This document shows positions 1 through 14,100 of a stretch of 64,000 nt of DNA, piece by piece. The notes below the pieces were generated by a model, which saw only the letters and a list, made by a program, of their open reading frames with translations, was not told the origin of the DNA and did no database searches. A program made the translations under genes and the position numbers. This DNA comes from Caenorhabditis remanei (Eukaryota; Nematoda; Chromadorea; Rhabditida; Rhabditidae). Position 1 is the stretch's first letter; each line of letters begins with the position of its first letter. The DNA lies in assembly GCF_010183535.1 (NCBI RefSeq), contig NC_071331.1, positions 11,222,001-11,286,000 of the forward strand, in the 5' to 3' direction.

Positions 1-1434
1 GAAACTTTGATTATTGTTCCTACGGCCAACATCTTTTCGACTTTTTTCGGATAGCAGTTTCTCTGTTTCAACTATATCTGAAATTTCTCCTCATATCATA
101 CTTCCTGATATTATTAATGTCAGTTTTCCTGTTTTATCACTGCGTCCCCCTCCCCCCACAATGTTTCAACGCCAATGACTAGATAACATAAAAGCTGAAT
201 AATTGATATTTTTCCTAATATCTGACGCAGTTAACCGGATCTTTTGCTGTTTCGAAGTGTTCCAATTATGATAGGTTTCAATAGTAAATAATTTTGGATA
301 TATCCGAGACCGAGCTACAATTAGTTTTTTTTCAGGTCACAGTACCATGGAGAAGTTGCGATGTTCTATTTCTGTAGAAAACTGTTCTACACGAATAGGT
401 CATACTTTTTCTGTTTCTATCACATTAGGAGTAGTAGATTCATCTCTCCGAGTTAAGTACTTTGAACACAAACGTTTCAAAACCACTGTCAAAAAACTCT
501 GTCTGAAAATCAAAGTGCACTCCTTCCAGACTTGATTCCATACTTCCCTTCTTTCTCTCTTTTCTCAAAATCGAGTTGACTCTTTCCTTCTTCTAAATGG
601 TGTGTATGTGTGTCATGAGGTGTGACTAATCCACGTCTTCAATTGAGAAATACAACCGAGAATGAAACTAGGTGCAGTCACTTACTACTACACACTTCCG
701 GTACGTCGTTTCGAATACTTTTCGAGGTTTGGAGGGACTGGAGTGTTCTTTTTTTTTAAATTAAGATGTTTTTGAGTTTTTAAATAAGATTAGTTTGGTT
801 CCAAGATCAACTTTCCACGAGTGGTTTCTGAAACAGGTATCTTTGAAAATGAATCATTTTTGTTGTTGAACTTAGCACTAGAAAATCTATTTTTCCTATT
901 TTTGACCTCGAAGGTACCGTAAAATTGTAAAGTGTTTTATTATTATTAGAAACTTACGAGGCCGATAATTTCTTAAGTTTATTCCATAAAAAAAACTCTA
1001 GACATCTTTTACAATATGCTTATCACAAAACTGAATTTTTAAAGTCTCGCACGTTCAGTTAGGTTTTTTATCATGCGCACGATTTTATAACTTGATATTA
1101 TCAAACAAAAGAAAAACGTGTTTCACATTTTCCATCAATTTCGATCTACAGCAGTACATATACTCGATTTCTTTTGCTGGTACTTTTCGGGTTTTTCTTG
1201 AACTTTCTCTACCGTCATCGGGTGAAATTCATCAAACAAGTTCAGAATGAAAAATGTCTAAACCTTGCAAGTGAAAAAATGTTTCGTTTTCATTGAATGC
1301 ATATGTATGTAAGACCTTTTTTCTGTTACCTGGCTCTATTTAGTGATGGTGCAGTTTCGTAGTTCTCTATGATAACTATTCGTATTCTTACTTTGCGTTT
1401 ATGAAGCATAATGAGAAATCAAAAACCTCACAAT

Positions 1435-1473
1435 CAGACTTGCAAAATATCGGCCCGGCCCGTTGCAAGTCTG
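1435..1473. mobile_element. short GC-rich foldback
   Basis: CAGACTTGCAA and TTGCAAGTCTG enclose a CGGCCCGGCCCG core, 39 bp in all. It has the same termini as the larger element at 1582-1881. No target duplication is evident. Confidence 0.6.
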
Positions 1474-1581
1474 AAAAACTTGGCTCTCTTCCTGATAATT
1501 TACATCCGCCACGAAATATGTTTCTGTTTCAAAAACATTGTAACTTACTTCCAACTTGGTCATAACGATTAATGGAATTTA

Positions 1582-1881
1582 CAGACTTGCAAGATTCCGG
1601 GCCGGGCCCCGGCCCGGTCAGCCTGGATTTGAATTTTTGAACTTTTTCCACTACAATTTTTTGTCGAAAAATGTATTTTCTGAAAATTTTTCATATTTTT
1701 CCTCAAGTATATTTTTCAACAACCTTCGAAACCTACAAAAAGTTGTTCTTAAGAAATATTTTTCAAAAAAATCGGGAAATTTTCGAAAAAAAATTTTGAA
1801 TTTTTTTTAGTACTGAACTTCCGGGCCGGGCACTAGAAATTTTACTTCCGGCCCGGCCCGGGCCGGCCCGTTGCAAGTCTG
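1582..1881. mobile_element. GC-rich foldback element
   Basis: Ends CAGACTTGCAAGATTCCGGG and CCCGTTGCAAGTCTG with GGGCCGGGCC blocks on each side of an AT-rich core. Same family as 18378-18655 and 51616-51952. Confidence 0.7.
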
Positions 1882-3182
1882 GATTTTTATTTCTTGTTTT
1901 TTGTTTGGACTCATTCCCAAGCTCATGCAACATTTATCATCTGTTTTTCTCTAGGCTGTTATGGAGGATGAAGTCTTAGCAAGTAAGAACAAATCTGTAG
2001 TGCTTGAGGGGCGTTTCGGACTGGATTTCTTCTCTCGAAACTCCTGTTTCAGTCATCTAATTCATACTTTTCATTTAACTTATCGACTGGTTTGCTCCAA
2101 TATTTTTTCGGTTTCAATAAGCATGTAATGATTGGTTGAGTGTTGCCACAAGTATTCGATTTCGTTTTCCAATACATGCTTGTTTTAAAATTATCTCATT
2201 TCTTCTTGAACTCTGGTGAGCTGTAAGTCGAAAAAGAAGAGCGTCAAAGAAAAATCCCGAAATGTGTTTAGAAATTAGAACGTCATTACCTTCTCTGTTT
2301 CAAATTAATCGTAAAATATCTCATTGAGAGTTTTAAGACAATATGGAGGATACAATTTTTCACAAACTCAAACCTTCTACAGAACAATTCTTCTGTTTCA
2401 AAACCATTTTATTGCTTGTTCAACTGTTCATTTTTTGATCCGTTTTCTCTACCCTCATGCGTGTTTCCATCTGTACCCTTGTAGCTCCTTGATTTTCAAT
2501 TTTCTAAACATGACATGTCCTGAAAACAGGTGAAACGGTGCCCCCTTTCTCTTTCCACCAGCGTCATTCGTAATTCTAATTTCACTCACCACTTCTCTCT
2601 CTATCTTGCTCTTGTCCTCCACTCAACTTACTCCCCTTTCCTAGAATTTCAGCCGTTTTCCTTTCTGATCAATATCAAAAATTTTGTACAAACATCGGGG
2701 GATTAGACATGAGTCAATGTACATAATACACTATACAATGTATACCGTACCCCCTATTCTTTTGTATTTCTGAACTACAAGAAATTGTGGTTTTATTCGG
2801 TAGCTTTAAGACGGAAAAAGGGGCGGAGTCAGTGCCACTTGGTGCCATGGGAAACAGACTGAAAACGAGGAGAGAAGAGGGAGAGAGGGTGAGAGATTGA
2901 GTGATTGAGTCGGCTGGATTTCTAGAATTCTCATTCGTTTGCTCTGATTTTTGAAGCTTTCGAAATACTAGGATATAGTGTTTCAGAATTTTTTTTACTG
3001 TGTGACTGTTTTTCAAAAGTAGTGCGATTATCGTTGCCATAAAAAATTAAAAATTAAAAAACAGAAGTTATTTTTCGAGTACATCGCTTTTTTTGCTCAC
3101 GTATTGACTTTCTTTCGAATTTCTTCAATTTATACATTCTCTGTGAAACACAACTGTTTTTCATTCCAGTTCCAAATCAAAC

Positions 3183-6100
3183 ATGGGCGGTGGAAGTTCT
3201 CGAAACAAGACAGAACCACGTGGCGAGGGAGTCAAGTTGGCATTCGATCCCGATGAAAAATGGTCGAATCTGTATCGAGAGCGAGAGAAGAATCACTTGT
3301 ACAAGTGGGTCGGTGTCAGGAAAGGTTAGTTTGGTGTTGGGTAGATTTCGCTAGTAGAAAATCAGATGTTTCTCAATTCTGGATTGTAAGACGTATTGGT
3401 GAAACTGAGCAATTTTTTTCTGGAATACAATTTTATTCTACGACAGTAACGTAGATTCTACTGTTTCATCAATATCATTTGATTGATAGTCATACCATTC
3501 ATCAATCTGCGTATTCCTTTAATTTTCTAAAAATCATACTGCTCACTGAATCTGAAAATTACTCTAACTAGAATTGCATTCAAACAGACAGAGAAGTCTC
3601 AAAAGCTCGTTGTTTTCTGGATCCGTTTCAATAAGAAATACGTGTTTCTGCTAAAAATTAAGAAAACTGAAAGACTGCTCAATTTGTTTTGTCATGCCAT
3701 TTTGATAAACTTTTTTGTTTTTTAACAGTTCTTATTGTGGAAACGACGCGGTTTTTGATAAGACAATGATTCCCCTCGCAGTTTTGCGAGTTTCAACCAT
3801 TTCAGCCGAAACAACGTACAAAAAACTTCCCACCGATACCGAAAATTGGCGTTAGAGTATAGGGAGAAGAATATCACGCCTCTTTCAACAGAAACAAGTG
3901 CTTCTATCAAATTTTATAAAAACTGTAAAACAGCATTTTTCAACTTCGCTTTCTAGAATCCTTCTAGAGTTTGTCATGAAGTTTTTGTCAAAATTGTGTT
4001 GTTTGATACGTTTATTTCAGGGTTGGGAAATTCCGGGCCGGGCCGGGCCGACTGAGAAATTTTCCTCGGCCCGGCCCGGCCCGGCCCGGCCCGTTCGGCC
4101 CGGTCGGCCCGGCTCCTGTAGAAATTTGAAATTTTTTGAAAAAATTTTCAGTTTTTTTTGCAAAAAGTCGAATTTTCGACTATGTTTTGGAATATCGATA
4201 AAAAACTGAAGTGTACGAGAATTTTGGAGCGTTTTGATCATTTTTTAATGAAAATTTCGAAAAAAATATGTGAAAAAAATGAGCACATTTTTTGAATCCG
4301 GGCCGACCGGGCCGACCGGGCCGGGCCGGCAAAAAATTTCTGTCAGCCCGGAATTTCCCAACCCTGGTTTATTTGTTCCAATTTTTTGATTTTCACTGTT
4401 TCATCGAGGTGATTTACACTTACCAAATTTTATTTTGATGTTAGGAACCATGTATACCAAAAACTATTAGAAAAATTTCACTGATATAAAAATTCCATTA
4501 AAGCGGAATCGGTTTCAGTAATGAATTTTATCATAATAATTTTTTAAATGTTTAATTATTTGTTCAATCGGAATTTAGTTTCAAAATATATGATTTCGTC
4601 ATTTCTAGCGCTCGAAATGGGACGAGTTGGGACGACCCGCGTCCCCGTCCCGCGCGTCCCGGATTGTCATAAAACGGTTAAAAATAAACGTTTATTTTTG
4701 AAACTTTGGGAATTGCGTCCCCAGCTATGTCGTCAGATTCTGTGAAAGTTTCACTATTCTCCGACAAAAACTGACAGTTTTCCTAAATTCCCGGAAAAAA
4801 AGTGGGATGCCCCTTTCAAGCGTTAGTCATTTCCACAGATTTTGTACTGTGCCGAGTTGTTGAACTCAGGAAAGTCAACTTCGTTTTGTAGAGTATTTGA
4901 CGAAAGTCTTCGACAGAAACCACCTGAAATATTCCATTAATATCCAGAAACACTTTTAATAAATATTTCCAGGCGGAGAACTGATAAACATCTATGAGAG
5001 AGACGGAGAAGAGGGAGTTCTCAAGTTTGCTGAAGAGAAGTTGCTGACGATTCTCTATGAAGATGGAAATACTCCGAAGCTGGTCACTTACAGTGATTAT
5101 ATCAAATGGAAGAAGGGAGTGGTGAGTAGACAAAGAGGAGGGTTGATTGTAGTGTAACAGTCAGAAAGAAACAAAATGTGTATTTAATCTCTGTTACAAA
5201 ATGTCTACTCATATGTAGTTTTTGATTAGTTTTGTTGAGACTGAAGAATTAGTCCAAATTTCTAACGGAACATTGTAGTACTTTGTAATTCCAGAACGTT
5301 CAACTCGGCCTCAGCGAGGAGTCTGTGGATATGCAACAAAGTCGTTTCAAGGAACATCATGCTCTATGGAAACTGAATAAGAGAGGTGTCGAAGGGGAGA
5401 ATCTCATTCATCTTTTGCTCAACAGGTAATATAAACCAAACATCATTCGAATCATTTGACGACTAGATTTTCTCACGGAAACGGAAAAATAAATAAAAGT
5501 TTTCAGAGAGCAACAAGTGTGCTATGAGATTGCAAGGATTCTGCTCAAGAGGTTTCCAGGGATGGCCAATGATATCTATTTGGGAGATGAGCAATTTGGT
5601 GAGTTTGAAGAAACTCAGTACTGTACTATTGCGCTGGAACAATTAAATTTTACATGACAGACTTGAAACCGGTCAAAAATTTTCAGGTCAATCAGCTCTC
5701 CACCTTGCCATCGTCCACGACGACTACGAAACCGTCAGCCTTCTGCTCAACAACAAAGCAGATGTAAATGCACGTGCTTGCGGAAATTTCTTCCTTCCCG
5801 AAGACTACAAACTGACGAATAAGATCACAGATTATCAGGGTTACGCCTACTACGGAGAGTATCCGTTGGCGTTTGCCGCGTGTTTTGGTAACAAGGACAT
5901 CTACGATCTGTTGATTCAATTCGGTGCGAATCCGAACTTACAAGATTCGTTCGGAAATACGATTCTGCATATGTGTGTCATCAATTATAGCAGTGTGAGT
6001 TTGTACACAAAGATCAGCATACAAGTAATTATTTGAAGAATCTATGGTCACGGTGAAACATAAAAAATATGAGAGGGAAACAGCTGAAAGACTAGTCCTT

Positions 6101-9100
6101 AGCCATTAGGAAACAGCGCTCTACGGTACTCGCGAAAACGTAGAGGGTCGTGATTTTGGTAAAACTATTTTTTTTCTAAAATTATAAATCTGTCACAAAG
6201 AGTTGTAAAATTGACGAGTTCATTGTAGCTAGCTAATCAAAGAGTCATTACTTGGTTTCAATGTTTCTCACAGTTCATTTAGAACTCTCATATATCTATC
6301 AACAGTTGTACAATAATCGTTTTTTTCCAGTCCATGTACTCGTACGCAGTCCGTCATTGGGCTAAACCAGCGGACCCTCACGTCGTCAATCATGCTGGAT
6401 TCACTCCACTGACACTTGCCACAAAGTTGGGTCGGAAGCACATTTTCGAGGAAATGTTGGAGATTATGAAGGTGGAATTCTGGAGATTCTCGGATATGAC
6501 GTGTTCTGCGTATCCATTGAATACGCTAGACACTATTCAACCGGATGGATCGACAAGTGAGTTTTTTACTGTTGCAAAGGGTTTTTAATAGTGGAGTTCA
6601 ATAGTTCTTTAATTCGTCTAGTTTTTTAAATCCTCACAAAACAATTCGATGTAAAGTTATCAAATGCATATACCTAAGCTACAAAACAGTTCTACTGAAA
6701 TTTCACACTTCAGAAATTCCTCTGTTTCTAATGTTGCATTTCTGAAAACGTTCTTATATACATTGCTAGTCTCTCATTAATTCTGGTCTGTGAATAAATC
6801 TGCATTTACAAAATTGAGACGGAAGATAACTTATACTATTACAAATGCATCAGAAACCTAGAGAACAACGTTTGCAGACTACGACTCGGCCCTAATGACA
6901 GTAATCAACGGGTCAACACCAGAACATTTGGATATGATCGGAAGTGAAGTTATCCAGAGATTGTTGGCTGATAAGTGGAAGGCTTTTGCTCAAGTTAGTC
7001 CCCCTCCCAATAACTTTTACTCATCCTTTATTTCCAGCGCAAATTGATCGAACGTCTCGTTCTTCTTATCTTCCAACTCATCACTCTATCAATTGTCGTC
7101 TACATCCGTCCCACGGAGCTTCCTCGTCTTTACATGGAAGAACCACAATGGGATGATTGGGTAAACTACTGAATCCTATTGTCCTAACATAACTAACAAG
7201 TGTATTGCAGGTTCGTACTGTCTGTGAAATATTAACCATTGGAAACTGTCTCTTCTTCGTCGGTTATCAACAATTCGGTGAAATTCGGACACAAGGAATG
7301 CGCGGGTATTTGAGGAATTTGGTAGGTGTAAAGAAGTGGAAATTAAAATTTTTTGGGAGTGTTTTGTAGGGATATGTGATAATCTCGAAGCAGAAAAACT
7401 AGGCTATGAGAAGAATAGGAAAATCTGATGTGGTTGCAGAATTAAATTGAGAATTTTTTGATTAGTCCACCTCCCAATGAAATGCAAAAAAACTGTTTCC
7501 TGAATATTATTAGCTTTGTGATGTAGGCCTTCGCTTATTTATGAACTCTCACGACGTTAGAATTCTGTTTTCCTGCTAAATTGGATTACCCGGATACAAA
7601 GACAATGTTTTCGATTTTTTTAAATTAATCAGGTGTAATAGCTTCCGAAACATATCACTAACAGTAAAGTTGCTTTCACATTACAATGAAACGCATTAAA
7701 ATTTCAAAATAGTCTAACTTGGTTACAATAATAAGCCTCCTATAATAATCTTTAACATTTTTCTAAAATTCCCCGTATCAGATTAACCATTAATGCTGTC
7801 CAATTAGGATGCATGACTTCCTCCTTTCCTCTTGACCTCAAGAACATTTTCTTCAAAAACTCTCAATATTATTCCAGAAAACCGCACCTGCCAAAGCCGT
7901 CTTCTGCATTGCCAACCTCTTTCTCCTACTGTGTATCCCGTTTCGATTGCTCCGTAAACACGAAATCGAAGAAGCTCTCTTCGTGTTCGCCCTCCCCGGT
8001 TCCTGGATTTTCCTTCTATTTTTCGCCCGTTCTGCTAAACTGACTGGACCTTTCGTACAAATGATCTACAGTATGATTGCCGGAGATATGATTCGGTTTG
8101 CAATCATTTCCGCGATATTCCTCGTGTCATTCTCGCAAGGTTCGTATTTTTAATACCGAATTAACGCTCATTGATGCTTCAGGTCGAAAAATACTTCATT
8201 CTCGGAGCAGAAAAATATTTTATCGTAAAAATTTCTTAAACTAACCTAGTACGAGGAAATCACAACAATTACCGTTTCGCAAAGCGTAAAATTATAGTAC
8301 AAAATATTTATATATTAGTTCGGTATCAATTTTCTTTTTAAGTCAAAGACATTTTCCACCCTTTCTTATTTGTTGAAAAACAAAACCAATCAATTCCAGT
8401 GTTCTACTTTGTCGGAAAAGACATGGACGCCAAACAGAAACTGGAAGACACCAACCCCCACGCCTGCCGAATTTCTGGATACACAATCTACACTTACAAC
8501 ACTTTTCCCGAGACTTTCATCACTCTTTTCCGTGCTTCTATGGGAGGATATGATGTGAGTTTGCTTTGCAACAACTGCAAATTGGAAATTGATTCGGAGT
8601 GATTGACAGACAACTTTTGAAGAATTTGAAACAGAAAAAAATAGTTTTGAGTTCTGAGAATATTGTATTGTAAAAATCAATAACTTTTCAATTCACCGTT
8701 GCATCTATCTTCAGTACGAAGAATTCTCGTGTGCCAACTACCAAGCCCTCACCAAAACTCTCTTCGTACTGTACATGTTCGTTATGCCAATTATGATGAT
8801 CAACATTCTCATCGCCATGATGGGTAACACTTACACGACTGTCATTGCGCAGGCTGAAAAGGCATGGAGACAACAATACGCACAGATTGTGATGGTTCTG
8901 GAAAGATCTGTTGGAAAGGAACGGTTGGCTGCGAGTCAGTTGGAGTACAGTATCAGATTGGATCAGGTAAAAGTGGGGAGACTGTTTCAGGAGGGCTATC
9001 TTAGATTGCTCGTCTTGTGTTTCTTTAGTTCTTTCGAGGGTGTTACAGTTTTATTTCAAGTAAGGACACAATAAGAATAACGAGCAATCACTCCATAATT

Positions 9101-11135
9101 AACTATTGCAATTAAAGACCAAAATAATTTTTACTTTATAATACACTTCCGATTTGTTGTTCTTTTGAAGAGTTGCTGTTTCAGAAAATACATTAATGGA
9201 TGGATGTTAGTCATTACTAATGATTCATGGATTACTATCTTGAAAAACTAAACCCCATCCTGATGCAGTATTTTGCTTCATCATGTTCTCAAGATATTCA
9301 GTTTTTCTAGATGAAGCTGTTGGGCTTTTTTGACTATTTTTGTATTTTTTGGCACTTTTCCCAGTCCGCGGCTAGCCATCCGGTCCGTACTAGATCGCTG
9401 ACATAGAACTCGTCAAGAATGATTTACGGTCTCTATTCGGTTATAGATAATTGATAGAACTGAAACTTTTCTAGTGAACCCAATGGTCCTGTTTAACAAC
9501 AAGTTTTGAATAGGTCAAAATGAAATTCAAATTGTTGTGTTTCATCGAGTTTTTATTTGTTTTTGTATTGTTTAGTCCTAGATAAAACCTCTTGTAGTTG
9601 TGAATCCAAAAGGGCATATCTTTTTTCTGTAATTGTAAGCAAAAACTGATTTAGGAAAAATGTAGTTCTTTCTAATCACTGTGGTCTGATCATCTGTTTA
9701 TACTTTCTAATCGATCAGTGAAAGGGCAACCAATGTAATCTTTTGAAAATTTTCTGTTTCGGGAAGTTTTTAAGTTCGAAGTAATGTAACTGACTTTTTT
9801 CAACAATGCTACCAATTTCTTCATTTCATACACAGAGCGGATTTGTGTAAAACAAAAATCTCTTTCTAAAAAAAACTCCATTCAAACTCATAAACTTCAA
9901 CTTTGAAAAAAAATGCACTGTTTCGACTACTTTCCAAATTTCTTTTCATTAATATTTTTCAATTCCTTCTTTCTTCAGGAAGGTTCATCAGGAATGGAAG
10001 TTCGTGGCCTTATGGTCATCAAACAAACCAAGAAAACTCGTGCACGTCAACGTAAACAAGCAATTTATAACTGGAAAACAATCGGAAGAAAAGTGATTCA
10101 CACAATTGACAAAGTGGGAACAGAACAGGCTATCCTCCTCCTCCACGGACACGATCGCCTCGATAGAGTGTACGAAGATCACGTTCAACCGGAGAAGGTT
10201 CCAAGTAGATCAAGAACTCCAACTCGTATCGGAACCACTTTACACTCCTCAAAACGTCTCAAAACCACAATGGTCGTAGGCGCCGCCGCTGTTGCCGCCG
10301 CGTCCAACACTCACGAGGTAAGAGAAAAAGGGAGAGAGTTAGAGAAACCAAGAAGAGTCGGCCGTTTTTTCTACGCTAGTAAAGTAAGAGTCTGCCAGTG
10401 GCCGGATGGTCTAGAGGTATGATTCTCGCTTCGGGTGCGAGAGGTCCCGGGTTCGATTCCCGGTTCGGCCCAAATCCTTTTGGAATTTTTTTCTTCTTTT
10501 CTAATTTCTAATTTGTTTTAGATCCGAACCGATGAAGCTGTCAACAGTATGTTACTTTCTGCACCACCAAGTTTGTCAGGAGAGGGAGGAACCATGGATT
10601 GGCAACCCTCTATTACGCCAGTGGAGGAGAGAAGTGAATCAAAATCACAAGGAAGATCAGAAGCGTCAAGTCCGATTGTAGTAATCCCACCAGTTCACTC
10701 CAAAACACCACCGAAAGCAGACTCACCAGTCAAAGTGCAAGAATATGTAAGTCTTTTCATGCGACAGATGAATTGTCGGGGAAAACAACAGTAGTTTTAA
10801 TATGATACAAGTGAAACAGAAATTTATGGTAATTGTAATTTTTTTCACAGTCTTGCATAAATTTAAGGTCACTGTGACAATGATTCTGCAGACCAAATAA
10901 CTTTAGGTCCGACAGACCGCCGTGCCTACGTATCTGATTAATTTGTTTTCAGAGCCGAACAGTCCGAGTCCGTGGAGCCGACTCGATTCCCTCCATCGAA
11001 CTTCCGAACATCCCGAATAAATCGACAGCATCCACACCTCCACATCGTGCAGTCTCACCACGCCTTCGAGCAGATATGTTCAGAAGACATCCGAATACGT
11101 CTTCGTTCGATCAGAATCCACCAGCCAGTGAATAA
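3183..11135 (+). CDS. osm-9: TRPV cation channel OSM-9
   Basis: Exons: 3183-3324, 4973-5121, 5295-5425, 5507-5598, 5687-5994, 6331-6556, 6878-6993, 7038-7160, 7211-7321, 7878-8139, 8400-8554, 8715-8966, 9979-10317, 10522-10746, 10953-11135. All junctions are GT-AG and keep frame, giving 937 residues, the length I recall for C. elegans OSM-9. The protein starts MGGGSSRNKTEP and has ankyrin-type repeats from about 100 to 380 (for example GQSALHLAIVHDD and HAGFTPLTLATKLG). Six hydrophobic segments follow from about 395, then a pore loop RASMGGYDYEEF near 590-610, S6 MPIMMINILIAMMGNTY, a basic segment and a low-complexity C-terminus. In C. elegans, OSM-9 works with OCR subunits in ciliated sensory neurons for osmotic, olfactory and mechanical responses. 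The ATG lies 13 nt after a TTCCAG acceptor. Intron 1 carries a GC-rich foldback element and intron 13 a tRNA gene. Confidence 0.95.
4018..4366. mobile_element. GC-rich hAT-like foldback in osm-9 intron 1
   Basis: Ends CAGGGTTGGGAAATTCCGGG and CCCGGAATTTCCCAACCCTG are perfect inverted repeats, followed by GGGCCGGGCC and GGGCCGACC blocks. GTTTATTT lies exactly on both sides (4010-4017, 4367-4374), an 8-bp duplication. Confidence 0.88.
10400..10471 (+). tRNA. tRNA-Pro(CGG) in an osm-9 intron
   Basis: This is a complete 72-nt cloverleaf. The acceptor stem is GGCCGGA/TTCGGCC, the A box TGGTCTAGAGG and the B box GGTTCGATTCC. The anticodon stem CTCGC/GCGAG closes the loop TTCGGGT, so the anticodon is CGG (proline). 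It lies inside osm-9 intron 13 on the same strand. Confidence 0.95.
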
Positions 11136-14100
11136 TCTTGATCCTTTTTTCCTTTTTATTTCCTTTTTTCTTTTTCAAATCATTTTCATTGTCATATTTC
11201 TCATTTTCCCTCCCCACACCCCAGAGATGCTTACGGATATCTTTTTCGTTTTCAATTCGTCTGTTTTCCTTTTTCTTCTCTCTCACTGAAATAGGCTCCG
11301 CGACAGTTCAAAACCAGTCGTTGGTTTCAGAACGTCCCCCTTGTAGTCCCTCTCAATCATTTTTCTGTAATTCATTTTCTTCTTTTCATTCTTTGATTCT
11401 CGTATAAATCTTATTTGAAAAACGTGTTTTCGTTCAGAAAATTAAATATTAATGAACTTCAGAATTCCCCCCTCTTCCCGTAAAACTTCCGGACAGAAAA
11501 TGGGCTTCCCGGCTACGTTTCTAATCTTCAAAGCGAGATCTTCGATAGGTACAAACGGTCAGAAAAAGAGAGCCTGGATGCCGAGAAGGATGAAGATTTC
11601 GATCTTTAAATCGGGATGGATTGTGTTCTTTTTGAACGTACTTCTCTATTTTCGTTGGCTAATTGATGTAAGTCTTCATTTATAAATATGGACTCGATTT
11701 TTAAAATGTTTATTTTTCAAGACGATGAATTAGAAACTCAAGAGCCAAAATCGAATTTCAAAATAAAAAATTTTAAAACATGAATTTAACTCTGATTGTA
11801 TACTTACAGTTTTATGAACATTGACTGTTGGTACTATCAAACATTATCATCAAAACAAGAACCAGTAATACAAACATTATGTAAGCATCTATGTAACTAA
11901 TAAGGCGTTTTGAAACAGCAGAAACAGAAGATTGGTGGCACCGACTCAAATTTTTATAGTTTCGTTTCATAGAGATTCTGAAACAGAACAAACTGCAATA
12001 TTTTCCTTTTTTGATCTGTAAAAATTTGAATGCATCCACTCGCAATGATCAGTTTTCGAACTTTTTTATTTGTGATATGGAGGTCCTAAAACAGTAAAAA
12101 CTATGATTTACATCTGTTCTTTTGGTAGATAGACTTCAGCGCTTTTTTCAAAGTTCCAAGATAATTGAATTAAAGAAATTGTTCGTCACCTATTCATCCA
12201 TATTATTGAATTTTCTGGAACAGCCACTACAATTAACTCGGTCAAAAATATCTACTTTTCACGATCACTGAAGATTGATAATAATGACAAACCTCATTAA
12301 AAACTATTATTCTAAAGGATATGAAACGGGAACTAAGATAATCAACTTTTCTAATTCAACTAGGTCAATTTACTATAAATTTAAATCTCCTAGAGTCTTC
12401 CTGGGTCTTTTAGTCTAACTGGGACGAATGAGGAATTAGTCAGTAGTATTGAAAGCATACTTAACCCTTCGTGGAGCAAAAACCTTAACTCCCTTCTCTC
12501 CATGAAAACACTTTGAAACAGAAAAGTAAATCTTTCGGAGTTCGTAGTCTCCTCATCCTTCCCTTTCTCCCGTTTTCATTTCAATATAATATTAATTTCC
12601 GCCCCGTTCTATTGTCATCTCTCTCTCTTTGCCTCTCTCCGTCTTTTTCATCTTCTAGTTTTCCGTTGCTAGGTGAAATCACTCCCTGATTTTCCTCTCG
12701 TTATTCTCTCCGTTTCTTTCTTTTTTCCATTTTTATTTTCGAAGTAGCTTGAAGGAAAACAAGAAGTTTTATGGATACTTTACGGAACAAAGAAACAAAA
12801 GTCAGAGTGTTGCAAAATTGATGTTTATTCTATGTAGTTGTTCCCGGTCAAACTCATTTACATTCTGTTTTCTCTTGTTTCCACGTATGCGATGTTAATT
12901 AGGTAGGCAATATGAATGGCTTCAATGCCGTTTACAATTTATCAGATGATGGAAGCATATTTTGAACAGCCATCCGAGATAGGAATATTCAGATTGGTAA
13001 GCATTTAGAATGTTCTGAATTCGCCTTGGATTCATCTTTTTTGAAACTTCTCTTGTTTCGTTCATTATGAAAACGTAACTCCCCTCCAGCTTTCAACAAG
13101 CTACTATTATTTCCATAAAACAGTTGCTGTTTCAACATTGTTACTTCAACACTGCCAAGTGTGAATAGAATGTTTCCGTCGTAATAATATAACTTATTTT
13201 TTATAAATCGCCATTTTCTCGAGTTTTCCCAAGGTTCAAAGTTTATCACAAGTTTTCAGTTCTTTTCTGGGGACGGACTTTCGTTGAGTTTTGGGTATAT
13301 TAACAAACATAGAAATTGAAATTACAACTTGCACTTTATTATGATTTCTTGAATATCTCTGAAAGACCTCTATCATTTGCTATGAGTCTGTAAGCGCTTC
13401 AACTTGTTGGTTTAGATTTATGTATTTTTGATTTAAATTGCATTTAAATTGCTCACAGCCTGTTTTGTAGTCACTCTTAAAACGAATTTCTCCACTGTTT
13501 CAAATTTCTCACAAGTGTTTTTGGAGACCAATTTTTCCGATGAATTGCCTATTATCAGTTTCTCTACAAAATAAATAAATAAATTAACATGGATTAAAAC
13601 CTAGTAGATGGTTTTTCTGTTTCAAAGGCATCATATAGTTCATAGGCCGAAAATATCATGTTACCAACGGAGTCACTTCCAAAACATCTAGTGTGGCTTT
13701 TCTCTGAAGCAAGTGGTCAGAGCTGATCTGAAGAGCATCGCCACTTTAGAACAAAATCTGATTTTCGTTGTAAAATTCTCATGAATCCTCGAAAAACCTT
13801 TCCTATAACTTGAAATATATTGTTCAGTGAGTTCTCGTCTTCCTCAGTATGTATTCAATTCGATTGAATGCTTTCTTTCCTCTTGTCAATACAGATTTTG
13901 TTGATATTGTTCGTATAGAAACGTGGAAAAGGACACACAAAAGAAGACACTCTTAATGCAGTTTTTCCTTTTTGAAGATGTTTTTTCGATAACTATTTCA
14001 ATAGATTTTTAATATTTTTGTCCTGATTCATATTCCTATTACTGTAGACCTGAGCCAAGATATATTTTCTGTTCAGGAGGGTTTATAATTTTATTTGATA

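Larger units (their letters stand above)
1..3169. other. upstream region of osm-9, no gene recognised
   Basis: I see no conserved coding exon here. It holds two GC-rich foldback elements (1435-1473 and 1582-1881, listed separately), pyrimidine-rich stretches around 2540-2650 and several CTGTTTC motifs. A short open stretch at 1961-1983 sits between an AG acceptor-like and a GTAAG donor-like site. It could be an upstream non-coding exon, but it does not join the osm-9 frame. The likely mature 5' end of osm-9 is the TTCCAG acceptor ending at 3169, used either for cis-splicing or for spliced-leader addition. Confidence 0.5.

Noticed and set aside
1961..1983. Short ATG-containing segment between splice-like sites upstream of osm-9
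   Set aside because: Joining it to the first osm-9 exon gives the wrong frame, and nothing shows conservation.
4600..4660. GC-rich GGGACGACCCGCGTCCC stretch in osm-9 intron 1 as another foldback element
   Set aside because: Some self-complementarity is present, but I could not find clear termini or a target duplication.
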